Assembly (NCBI RefSeq): GCF_037975245.1
Contig: NC_092567.1
Span: forward strand, 601,501-665,500
DNA length: 64,000 nucleotides
Direction: 5' to 3'
Origin: Apostichopus japonicus
Lineage: Eukaryota; Echinodermata; Holothuroidea; Aspidochirotida; Stichopodidae
Part shown: positions 52,801 through 63,365 of the stretch, one piece after another
Layout of the letters: every line of letters begins with the position of its first letter
Numbering within the stretch: the stretch's first letter is position 1
Notes under the pieces: model-generated
The model's database searches: none
Seen by the model: the letters and a program-made list of their open reading frames with translations, nothing else
Told to the model about the DNA's origin: nothing
Translations under genes and position numbers: made by a program

Positions 52801-55800
52801 CCACTGCATCCATATTCAGGGTGGGAATTTGGCAAAAAAAGTTGGTAAGCATTTTTTCATTTTTTGATGAAATGTGCTTACCAACATGAGCCAAGATTTC
52901 TCAGTTGGTAAGCACAATTCATGAATCGGTAAGCACAGCACAATGACCTGAACGCTGTTATCCTTTTGTGAAAACTTCATGATTCGCGGCACAAGTGTAC
53001 TTTATATTGAGCCGACAGCGGCGGCGCAGATAATCCAGTCAATGCATGTTCGATCGAAATAATTACAATCCCTGTCCATCACGTTGAACTCTCCGACCAG
53101 ACAATACCGGGTCGAATACTCGACTTGGTATTAGTTATTCAAATACATGATCAAAGGAAATGTATCGACTGGAGATCGTAAAAAAAAACTCTGAAAATCA
53201 GTAGAGAAATTACCAATTGTGTACGAAAAGTAAGTTCGGTCCTTTCAAATTTTACGAAAGATCCAGCAAAACACTTTCGAAAAATTCATGCAAAACTGGC
53301 ATATCGTGCTACATGCAACTAATGTCATGTAAACAAGGCTCTAGTACACCCATTTATGAATAAACCGTAAGACCACGTCTGGTGTTAAGCGAGGGGAAAA
53401 GAAAGTATTTTCTAGAATTTCAAAAAATACGGAAAAAATAATGTCCTACCATAGTTAAGTTTATAGCAAATAGCCTAACCACCTCGTCTGTTACGGATCT
53501 CACGTAACTACAAAAACACAACCAATTGTATTTTGCGAACTTGACGTTTTCTACAAGAACATAGAAATAATTTTAAGCATTAGTTAATCATGCCGTGTGG
53601 CCTAAAACATATTTTATTACAAGGTTTACTTTCATAAAGATGGCCATAGCTTGATATCTATGAACTGATATCTATGAACTGTGCCTCGTGTATCATGGGG
53701 AATACTCCATGAAACGTTTCTTGGAAACGTGCCAAAAATGTTAACAAACAGGTGTTAGACAGGGGATGAGCGCACAGTTGTTTGGCAGGGTACCTGGGAA
53801 AATTCTGAGCACATGTACAGTATGAACTACGCAATTGCCGTCGGCAATTGCGTAGTTCATGTGTGAAGTTGGAATAATTTGCGATGCATACACAGTTAGT
53901 CGTAGGTATGTGACGGTCCAGGCACGATCGCTGAGCTAGCAGCCAGCTGTGTGCGGCCTGTTCGTTGGTGCTTTTTGCTCGCTGCGCGACAAATTAATCC
54001 TCCGTAACTTAGAAGCAGATTGCAGATAAGCCTACTACAGTCCGATGCAGTCACTTACGGTCAGAATTTTTGGTACGCTCATTACAAGGGTGTGTAGTAC
54101 TAGGCCCATTTGATTTTCTTATTTTGGTAAGCGATATTTTCATTCCAGTACGCTAGCGTACCGGCGTACCGTAAAATTCCCACCCTGTCCATATTCATCA
54201 AGCCCCACCCCACCTATATTCATCAAGCCCCACCCCACCTATATTCATCAAGTCCCACCCCACCCATATTCATCAAGCCCCACTGCATCCATATTCATCA
54301 AGCCCCACCCCACCTATATTCATCAAGTCCCACCCCACCTGTATTCATCAAACCCCACCCATATTCATCAAACCCCATACATCCATATTTATCAATCTAT
54401 CAAGCCCCACCCATATTCATCAAGCCACACCCATATTCATCAAGCCACACCCATATTCATCAAACCTTACTGTTTTTCCTGATTTTATTTCTGCTCTGTT
54501 CCAGTTTGTTCCTTCTGGTAGGGATACTGCTTGCGTGAAGGTCCTTCGAGATATAGAGCCCGGAGAGGAGATTACCTGTCACTACGGAGAGGACTTCTTT
54601 GGAGAGAATAATTGCTACTGTGAATGTGAGACTTGTGAGAGGTAAGACCATGTACATTTAAAAAACAGTTAGGTTCTCACTCTCTGGTTTGAGAGGAAAG
54701 TCGCACATTATTGTAATTCTAATGTTTAATATATATATAGTTAAGTTTAGTGTCATTATCACTGCACCTCAAAGGTCCATATTATGTCACAAAATTAATG
54801 ATTAAAATATATGTATAGTAAATTTTAGTGTCCTTATCACTGCACCTCAAAGGTCCATATTATGTCACAAAATTAATGTTTAATATATATGTATATAGTT
54901 AATTTTAATGTCCTTATCACTGCACCTCAACTTAGGTCCATATTATGTCACAAAATTAATGTTTAATATATAGTTAAGTTTAGTGTCCTTATATTGCACT
55001 TCAAAGGTCCATATTATGTCACATAAGTAATGTTTAATATAAATGTATATATTTAATTTTAGTGTCCTTATCACTGCACTTCAAAGGTCCATATTATGTC
55101 ACATAAGTAATGAATTTTAGTGTCCTTATCACTGCACTTCAAAGGTCCATATTATGTCACAAATTAATGGAAGATATATGTCATACTTTTATTTCTTATT
55201 CAATGTTCATTATGTTTTCTTTGAAGATTACAACGAGGGGCTTTTGTCCCTAATTGCTCGCCAAAGAAAGACAGCAAAGAGGAGAAATACAGTCTAAGGG
55301 AGACACATAAACGTCTCATGAGACTGAAAAAGACAGACCAAAAGACACAAGCAGGACATGTGCCTCAAAAAGGTAGCATACCTCATGTATTTTTGCAACG
55401 TGTGTACCTCAGAGAGGTAGCAATACCTCATGTTGTTTCGTGAAATTGTAACATGTGTGTGTGTACGTGTGATGGAATAACAATGTAGAAAATTCATAAA
55501 ACTTTAAAGGATATTGTGTGAGAAATTATGAAACATTATTGTTGGCTTAGTACAGGCTACATATTAACATAGCCATGGTTGACCTTGTCATTCTGCACTT
55601 CACAATTCATGCACTTCTCCATAGTGCTGAAAGTTTAAGCTGTGCTATACTCATATAAGAAAAGTGGGTGCCTGTTAGCCTTGAGAGCGTGAAAGTCAAT
55701 GAAGAGAGCCCATTTAGTCGCTCTATTTTATATATGCCATTAACTACACAAGATTTGCTTTCATATGAGCAGTTTAGCTATGAAACTACTTTCATCTCTT

Positions 55801-56770
55801 TCTGTGTTATTTTACAGCTGTTCAGAATCGTTGTCGGGAGGAGTCTCCAGATAATACGAAACCCAGATCTAGGAGAAGACCTTTATCTCCATCTGGTCAC
55901 CTAAATCAACAAATGATCAAGTTGATCGCTAAGAAGCAATGTCTTTCACCTTACGATGCTTCACTGAGCCTCGCAGAAGGGAGCAAGAAGATGGCCGCTC
56001 TGAAGCAGAAATATCTCAGGGAATACGCTGCAAAGGGTGGTGTCCTTCCGTGGAAGGGACGCCTAGGCAAAGAACAAGAGGGGTCATCTTCGGAGAGTTC
56101 CGACAGCGAGGTTTCATTTAATTTCAAGCACGCCTCGCCGGGGCACTTTGAATCTCGAACGTACGAATCGGAAATATCAAACTGCGAAACCAAAATGAAA
56201 ATCAGAGACATTTCCGGTTCGTCTTACCGGGCGAGGCGGATGTCGATGCGTCCGTCTCTGAGGTTGTACGCCGGGGAGGAATCGAAAAGCGAGACAGACC
56301 GAAACGACAGGCGGAAAAGAAAAGTGGTCGGATACGACGAGGAGGAAACCATGGACGCCAAACGAAAGATTCCACGGATCACGATCAAAATGAAAGATCC
56401 GAACGGTGACATCGAAGAGGTCGTGACCTCGTCGGAAGACGAAAACCAAAGTAGACAATCTTCACCAGCAGCTGAGATGGAAGAAGTGGGTTCATTGCGA
56501 CGCAGGCGTGAGCTGGCAAAAGAACAATCGTTAGGCGTCTTCGGTTACCCGGTCAAGATAAAATCACGCTCGCCTAGTCACCAATCGTCCAGCCAAAGCG
56601 AGGATTGGGAGGTGCAGGATAGTGTACCCCTCTCTCAGTACTTGGACTCTCCCAGGAAACTCTCTAATAACATCAAACCCCCTATTCAGGATAACAGTGC
56701 CAGGAGGATCCATTTTAAGATGGGAGGGAAGTCGTTTTTACAATACAGGCCTCAAACTTCACGCAGTTGA
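49807..56770 (+). CDS. KMT5B/C-like: Histone H4K20 methyltransferase KMT5B/C (SUV4-20H), 7 exons, 5' end incomplete
   Basis: Exons: 49807-50000, 50502-50667, 51260-51369, 52002-52188, 54505-54641, 55227-55372, 55818-56770 (stop TGA). Phases agree throughout. The enzyme makes H4K20me2/3 in heterochromatin. The N-terminal SUV4-20 signature [20 protein letters not shown] is followed by THKMN. The SET domain has [36 protein letters not shown] then [11 protein letters not shown] (S-adenosylmethionine/active-site NHDC), [17 protein letters not shown], and [20 protein letters not shown] with the cysteines of the zinc-binding post-SET segment. The 317-codon last exon is charged, Ser/Arg-rich and poorly conserved, as in the family. 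An in-frame ATG at 49837 would give 620 aa, but 49806 is a good acceptor and vertebrate proteins begin further upstream, so a 5' exon is probably missing. One ancestral-type gene rather than the vertebrate B/C pair is likely. Confidence 0.95.
50073..50443 (+). mobile_element. TTAA-MITE family B, copy 3 (371 bp)
   Basis: TTAA at 50069-50072 and 50444-50447 flank AGGCATTGAAGACTCGCCCC and CGCGAGTCTTCAAACCC. It lies in the KMT5 intron after exon 49807-50000 and ends 58 bases before the next exon. Confidence 0.88.
50845..51072 (+). repeat. Three tandem copies of about 75 bp
   Basis: The unit includes CTTGTCTCTGAGAAT, GAGCTGTACAGATGAGAGG and TTAGGCTTTAGGCTACCACA. It lies in the KMT5 intron before exon 51260. 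Confidence 0.88.
51945..52000 (+). repeat. 15-bp repeat forming the polypyrimidine tract before KMT5 exon 4
   Basis: Three copies of TTTACTTTGTTTGTA and then TTTGTTTGTTTGTATTCCAG lead directly into the acceptor at 52001, so the tract of this splice site is itself a short tandem array. Confidence 0.85.
52517..54470 (+). repeat. 24-bp minisatellite in KMT5 intron 4, split by a transposon
   Basis: The unit is CATATTCATCAARCCCCACC followed by CCAC, with 21-30 bp variants. It fills 52517-52816 and 54188-54470, the second part ending about 35 bases before exon 5. Sequence 52817-54187 is an inserted hAT element. Open frames across the array are repeat by-products. Confidence 0.93.
52817..54187. mobile_element. 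Non-autonomous hAT element, 1371 bp, inserted in the minisatellite
   Basis: The terminal inverted repeats are CAGGGTGGGAATTT at the left and AAATTCCCACCCTG at the right. The 8-bp flanks TCCATATT (52809-52816 and 54188-54195) match hAT target size, although TCCATATT also belongs to the host minisatellite. Inside, GCAATTGCCGTCGGCAATTG is a palindrome at about 53832. There is no transposase frame. Confidence 0.9.
54720..55170 (+). repeat. Tandem repeat (about 60-85 bp units) in KMT5 intron 5
   Basis: About six units contain TTTTAGTGTCCTTATCACTG, CACCTCAAAGGTCCATATTA and TGTCACAAAATTAATG. Length varies through an expandable TATATGTATA stretch. The array ends about 60 bases before exon 6. Confidence 0.9.
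55355..55445 (+). repeat. Tandem duplication of the KMT5 exon 6 end and donor
   Basis: The exon end TGTGCCTCAAAAAG and donor GTAGCATACCTCATGT at 55373 are repeated as TGTACCTCAGAGAG and GTAGCAATACCTCATGT at 55417, a 44-bp period. Both donors are GTAGCA. Confidence 0.85.
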
Positions 56771-59225
56771 CAAACAGGCAGCACTAGTGTACACGAGGGC
56801 AGTCCGGGCGGTTTCCGTGCAACCTTGCGGTTTGCGGCTTTCTGCGTCAGAAATTTACTCAGATCGGTCTCAAATGTCTTTTCAACCAATTCACCATCTT
56901 GAATGTAAACATGATTAAAAAAGATCCAACTGCAAAAAATAAAAAAAGTTCAGTATTAGAGAAAAGGAAATGTTCCAACTAATAATAAAAGACATTTGTC
57001 TGAGAGCAGTGCGAGTGAGTATTTTGTTATGGAGATTGGAGAACTGTTCCCAGGTTTGACTTATTTCAATCGGAAAAATTTCTGTGAATGAATGAATCAA
57101 TTAATTAATTTATAAGTATAGATAATTGGTGTATTTTGTCTCACATTGGGAACGAACCCTAATGATGTACCGTACATCAAATCAAGTTTAATTGAAATAT
57201 TTAATTCTTTTCTAACTGGTTAGGTGTTCCCACCCCAATTAGCAGGAATTGCAAAAGTAGGCATTTAAAGGCCATTTCTCTTAGGCCATGATCACCAAAA
57301 CGCTGAGATTAAGCCCAACAATTGAAGGAGATTTGATCACATTTGCTTGATGAGTACTTAGCTTCTTGCTAATATTTTGCTATTTTAAGAGAGTTATATC
57401 AGCTGGTTTGATGTAAATCTCTTTCCAAGGTTTTGATGTGTGATGTAACATGTGGACAAAAGAGCAGGTTGAAAAAGGTTGACCTGTAAAGTTATTTAAA
57501 TCTCAGTCAGTGATTTGTAATATGATTTTACTATTTTAAATGACATCTTTTGTGCCTGTTTTAAAGCACAGTTCTGTTTATTTATGTCAGCCATAATTTA
57601 ATGGGGATGTATGTCTTCTATAGACTCAATGCAGTAGAGATTTAACATATAAAAAAGCAATTGGGGTTTAGATTAAATATCATATCGTGGTTTACAACTG
57701 CAGGAAGAGAATGGTTGCTAGGTGATAGAATTACATTGGCCTGTAGAAGAGCTGTAAGTGTGAATTTTGTCATCTTTGGAGTAGCGTCAAAAGTTTGTAT
57801 CTAGAAAGCTAGGCAGTTAATACAGCATTTTAATGAATTAATAAGTTACACTGGTTACTTCATTTTGTGCATAGAGTATCTGTTGAATTTCTCCAGTAGT
57901 TTTCAGACCCTAACATGTAGCACATATGCTCCATTTAACAGGAAAATAGCTGATTTAAAAACCTGGATATTGCAAAAGACTAAAACTGATCACATTTCGC
58001 CAGCCTCAGGCCTGCTTATTAAATTTAGATATAAATTTAGCACATCAGACCCATTTCATGAATATTCAGGAAGCAGTAGATGCTGTTGGTGGCATTGTAT
58101 TGAAAGTTTTCCTCATAGATGAGCGACATGTTTCTATGGATCGGGAAAGTACATGGGGATGGCGCTATACCAAAATTGAAAAAGAAAACTTATTTTACCC
58201 CCAAAAACACACTCTGTCAGTTTACTTCATTCCAATCTGTTTATTTCTATTTAATTTTGATTTTATGGCAATGACTTTCTCGCTTAGTCTGGACTTTGAT
58301 CTGGTCTGGGTCCAATAGCCATCTGATCTGGGTCCAACTGCCAATGTGACAAGGCCAGGGCCTTTTCTCCGAGCCATCGATACAAAAATGTAAGAAGATG
58401 AATCCGAATCCAATGTTCATCTCTTGACAGCATTTGATGTTTTAAATCATTGTATGTAATCGCATAATTAGTTTAAATTATTTATCCCCCGGACAGGTAT
58501 CATTCTGCCAGGGACAATCCTCCTCGTTTCACTTTTGTTTCTCACCGGACGCAAATATAGCAGCTTAATATGGGTTGATTGGTGTTAATACTGTATGTTG
58601 TGCAATTTCATATTTCATTTTTGTCTTATTCCAAAGTTGGAGAGATATTCTTCATTCTCTAATTTTGCAAAAGTCTGACAACAGTAATTTCAACACATTT
58701 TGTACAGTTTCTTTTGAAAAGTCACATTTTGACAGATAATTGCAGATGTCAACTTGTATGTTTTCCGATAACGTTTGTTTGGACAAAGTGAGGGGGGATG
58801 GGGCATGTTAGTGAAAGGGGTGTGGGGTAGGGTGACATACATGGGAAGAGAGAGTTGTTTGAAGGACAGCTTGCTGGGAACAGAGCTGGTGTAGGTAGGA
58901 GAGATGTAATGTGTAGATAAAGCTAAATGAAACTTGTGTGAACGACACTGTAATTTAGGGAAATCTAGTGGTAAATTAATATTATTTTGTATCTGCAGGA
59001 ATTACCTCTAATGTAGAAGAAGGAAAGAGGCATCCAGCATATCTCAGTTGGTTGAAAGTTATATGTTGATGTTCAGTTTGTGACTATTATTAATGTCAAG
59101 ATATTGATCACTAATAGAGCTTGTTGGTAACCATGTTGTTGCACAGTCACACCATTGCTGAATGGGTTAAATGGAGTCAGTGTTTCATGTAAAACTGTAC
59201 ACAGATATTTCTCAGGTGGGAGTGT
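56771..59225. other. KMT5 3'UTR and intergenic DNA
   Basis: No further exon is recognised. The AATAAA-like hexamers in this AT-rich DNA do not single out a poly(A) site. The short open frames at 57865-58318 have no motifs. Confidence 0.6.
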
Positions 59226-59715
59226 TAGCGAGGGTGTGGTATAGGTCTGGAGTATGGTTCTGTGGTAGGGGTCTGGAGTATGGTTCTGTGGTATAGGTCT
59301 GGAGTATGGTTCTGTGGTAGGGGTCTGGAATATGGGTCTGTAGTTGGTCTGGAGTATGGTTCTGTGGTATGGATATGTGGTATGGGTCAGTGGTATGGGT
59401 CTGGATTATGGGTATGTGTCTGTGGTATGGTTCTGGAGTATGGGTCTGTGGTTTGGGTATATGGTTGGGTATGTGGTATGGTTCTGTGATATGGGTCTGT
59501 GGTATGGGTATGTGTCTGTGGTATGAGTATGTGATATGTGGTATGGTTCTGTGGTATATGTCTGTGGTATGTGTCTGTGGTATGTGCCTGTGGTATGGGT
59601 CTGTGGTATGGGTCTGTAGTATGGGTCTGTGGTATGGATATGTGGTATCGGTCTGTGGTATTGGGTATGTGGTATGGGTCTGTGGTATGCGTATGTGGTA
59701 TGGGTCTGGGATCTT
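59226..59715 (+). repeat. GT-rich minisatellite (about 13-bp unit)
   Basis: There are dozens of variants of GTATGGGTCTGTG, GTATGGTTCTG and similar. Open frames in all plus-strand phases are artefacts of the repeat. Confidence 0.92.
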
Positions 59716-59949
59716 TTGGGAATATATGGTATTATAGACTGTCAGTTGACTACTTGAGAGTTCATGTTAATTGTACTAGGCACAATTGCCTGGCAGTCCT
59801 CGGCACCTGTGTGGTTTCTCTCATGGTGGTTGTTGTTTTCTATTAGGGGTGCATCCTTGGTCATGGTAGAGAAAGGTGGGGAGGGGGGTGTGGCAAACTG
59901 AATTTGTATCACCAGCGGATGTGCAATTGTATAAATGTGTGGCACGGAT

Positions 59950-60450
59950 GGGGTATCTGTTTGTGAGAGGGGGAAATGGGAAGGGAATGGGGTATGGGTT
60001 TGTGAGAGGGGAATGGGGTATGGGTTTGTGAGAGGGGAATGGGGTATGGGTTTGTTAGAGGGGAATGGGGTATGGGTTTGTTAGAGGGGAATGGGGTATG
60101 GGTTTGTGAGAGGGGAATAGGATATGGGTTTGTTAGAGGGGAATGGGGTATGGGTTTGTGAGAGGGGAATGGGGTATGGGTTTGTGAGAGGGGAATGGGG
60201 TATGGGTTTGTGAGAGGGGAATGGGATATCGGTTTGTGAGAGGGGAATGGGGTATGGGTTTGTGAGAGGGGAATGGGGTATGGGTTTGTGAGAGGGGAAT
60301 GGGGTATGGGTTTGTGAGAGGGGAATGGGGTATGGGTTTGTGAGAGGGGAATGTGGTATGGGTTTGTGAGAGGGGTATGGGTTTGTGAGAGGGGAATGGG
60401 GTATGGGTTTGTGAGAGGGCAATGGGGTATGAGTTTGTGAGTGGGGAAGT
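59950..60450 (+). repeat. 26-bp minisatellite, about 19 units
   Basis: The unit is GGGTTTGTGAGAGGGGAATG followed by GGGTAT, highly uniform with rare TTAGAG and GATATG variants. The minus-strand frames reading PIPHSPLTNPYP repeats (26 residues per three units) are not genes. Confidence 0.94.
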
Positions 60451-61213
60451 ACTCATATGCTATGGATACTTAAATGTAAGCTGCACAATTAAACTGTTTA
60501 GATGTTGTGTTTAGCCTCAAACCTCGCCTGTGCGTAGTAAATGTTGGAATATCTAACCAGATTTAAATATGGGACAACCACAGAATAGAGACAATACACG
60601 GAAGCATTTATTTACTAATTACCAGGTGCGAAAAATTATTAACTGTTTGGTAAGTAAGTTTGGAGAACAATTTTGGTTTGGAGAACAATTTGAAAGTTCA
60701 TGGGAGCAAATTTTTTGGTTATTCACTAGAAATTAAAAATAAAATGCAAAATACTACAGCTCTGTATAAAATCTGTTATGCATATTTGCATGTGTGATGC
60801 ATTTTGCCTATTTTGTGCAGCTGGTTGCTGTTGGTTACCAAATTCTCTGTCATTCTTGGAATGGATTTATGAATATTTCGTATGCATCCTATTTAAGATG
60901 TTACCTCTTGAATATGCAAATTGTTTGGCAAAATATTAGTTGTTAATGTGTGACCAATAGTCATGTGATAACATCTGCAATGACCAGCTCTTATGTATAT
61001 ATTTATGTAACACTGGAAGGAACATGTGTATTATATTGTAAAAGCTAACATAGTCCTGAATATTGAAGAATATAATTTTTGATGGAAAACTGAAACCTCA
61101 TCTTTTTGTATTTTCTTTTTCATTTTTTCTACTAGTTGGGTTTTGATTGTTGTATTAATCCTGGCTGGTTTTAGTTATGGTACTACTTGGTTTGTTTCAT
61201 TACATGTAATTGT
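60451..61213. other. Non-coding intergenic DNA
   Basis: AT-rich, with no open frame, RNA gene or repeat recognised. Confidence 0.6.
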
Positions 61214-61217
61214 TTAA

Positions 61218-61447
61218 AGGCATTGAAGACTCGCCCCAAACCTTGTGCTGCATTCTGAAAAAGTTAACTGGGTATTGACTGTAGCTATATGAATTGACTG
61301 TACACTAGTGTCTAATTTACCGACGGTGCCAGGCCAGTATTTTTTGGGATCGATGGTGGTGTCTAACACTTCTGTTACACCTCATCGGAAACTAGGTCAG
61401 ATTACCGGCATGAGACGTTTTTTTTTGTGCGCAAGTCTTCACACCCT
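61218..61447 (+). mobile_element. TTAA-MITE family B, copy 4 (internally deleted, 230 bp)
   Basis: TTAA at 61214-61217 and 61448-61451 flank AGGCATTGAAGACTCGCCCC at the left and GCAAGTCTTCACACCC at the right. About 130 bp present in copies 1-3 (the GTTGCTTGCAAGTGACATTT to TATTGTTCATACAC region) is missing. Confidence 0.88.
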
Positions 61448-61449
61448 TT

Positions 61450-63228
61450 AATTGAAATTGTAATGAATATTAACTTGCTTTCATAAAAGTAGTGCTTTAC
61501 ATACCTATTTCTACTTACCTTCAGGTTCTCTCTGTAAATCCTATACACTCTCAGTGAAGTTCCAAATAGCTTTTTTGAATTTGAGTTTGTCATCGCGTTC
61601 TAATTAGTTTACTTTGCAAATCGCGATAGAAGTACCTGCGGTATTCCTCTATTTCATTCCAGACACCCAGTAACCGTTTTAAGATGAACTGAGGGCAGTA
61701 TTTAACTTAAATTATGATCACTGGGTCGGGGTCAACGCACAGTAACAAAGCTGCTGGAAATGAATTCACCTTGATCGACTGGGCTAAACAAGAAACATGA
61801 CACAGTGAAAATTGTTAGGCAATGTGTTTCTTGAAGCGTCGTTTCAGATAAACGCAAAATCAGCTAAGATAACAGCTCCATATAGGTAAATATGTGCGAG
61901 TAACGTAGCGTTACGCCCATACTCTAGGGAAATATGATCAAAATAACGAAATCACCATTATTACTAGTTTGTAGGCCGAGCTACAATAATAGGCTACTAA
62001 CGTTTGTGCATAGGCTAGCCTAATTTCTTAAATCTTGCTTAGGCTTACAAGTTACAGTTACAGAGACTTAGTGTAACCTTGCGACAGTGAAGTACCTATG
62101 TTTAATTGATCATACTGTACGAGTATATAAGACCCTATCGTTGGTTAGGTCTAAGGCTAGGCTAGTTGGTTTCAGAAAGAATATGTTGGACGTATTTCTT
62201 CATTATATAATGTTGCATCACATAGGGAGTACAGTAGCCTACACACATAAAAAACAATTGTTGAGCTGTGATAATCTTAGCCTGGCCTAGCGTAACTAAA
62301 CCATTTATGACTATGATTAAACATGACAAAAGTTGGGCCTAGGCTAGGCCTATTTCGTACTGGATAGTGATGATTTGGACTTAGTTTAAAAGTTCAATTA
62401 AGGTAGATCGTCTTTCATCAAGTTTGTGAAAATTGCATTTAGAGATTGTTAGTAAACTTCAATTGGGGCGTAGGCTACAGCCTATTCTAAGCCTAGGCCT
62501 ACTGTATGTTGCTGTTACTTGTACTGACCAGTATGAAATTCCCAAGATGGCATTGTTGTTCCTACTGTTCCTCATTAGACATAGGCCCAAACCAACATCC
62601 TACTGTGGAAATAATTTAGTGTTCAAATTTTTGTGTTTGTACAGTACTTTGAAGGATATGAGGTTTGTGTTATCATGGTTTCTGTGCAAACAACTGCTAT
62701 ATCATTACACTTGCACAGGAATTTGACCATTTTAAATAGCATTTGCAATGCTATCGTGGACAAATGATTCCATGCCTATGCTTAGGCCCTAAGCATTTAT
62801 GTTGCAGATGCATTTTACTATGTGTTACCAGATAAGTTATGCTCCTAGTACGGTATGTGCATAATGCAAGTTGTTCATATATGTGTAAAGTGCTGTCATT
62901 TTAACATATTGTTATCCAATTATGCCTATTGGTTGTACTACATCTGTGATGCCAATAAATTTGGTTCCCTTCTATGGTGAAACCATAAGTAGAGGTTCTT
63001 CCCATACCTTTGTGATAGATTATCGATGTTCATGTGTGGGCATCTGCCTGTTGCAGAGGTAGCCTAAGACTATGTCATTTCATGAATGTTATTTTGTTAT
63101 CGGTACGGTTGTATAAAGATCCATTTTCCATCAATAGTGTGGATGCCACCCACATCTATATTCAGTAAACCAACTCTATGACCTCTCTTTTCTATTTACT
63201 TTAGCTTTGGTTTGAGTCAGATTTTACA
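61450..63228. other. Upstream region of the next gene, TAGGCCTA-rich
   Basis: From about 61970 to 62520 the sequence has scattered TAGGCTA, GCCTAGGCC and GGCCTAGGCTAG repeats, as upstream of NCAPH2. A 5' non-coding exon and promoter of the following gene probably lie here, because its ATG exon is preceded by an acceptor. No coding exon was recognised. Confidence 0.5.
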
Positions 63229-63275
63229 GACGTCGTCAAATGGTTTAGCCATCATTCACCATCGCAGGGAACAAA

Positions 63276-63365
63276 ATGGATGCCCAAGTGACTGCCATGT
63301 TACCAGTCCTTGGTGGTGGAAATACCACAGAAATTTGTAACAAATTGCAAGAATTTAACAAAGAG
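63276..63365 (+). CDS. First coding exon of an unrecognised gene (partial, continues past the window)
   Basis: ATG at 63276 in context ACAAAATGG opens 30 codons reading MDAQVTAMLPVLGGGNTTEI then CNKLQEFNKE, followed by the donor GTACAATG at 63366. The exon probably starts at 63229 after the acceptor GATTTTACAG, giving a 47-nt 5'UTR portion. The layout (non-coding exon, then an ATG exon ending in phase 0) resembles NCAPH2 exon 1. The protein family was not recognised. Confidence 0.5.

Noticed and set aside
59262-59846. Plus-strand frames rich in VWYGSVV repeats
   Set aside because: By-product of the GT-rich 13-bp minisatellite; open in more than one frame.
60081-60456. Minus-strand Pro/Ser/His-rich frames of 107 and 113 codons
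   Set aside because: By-product of the 26-bp minisatellite; two frames are open simultaneously.
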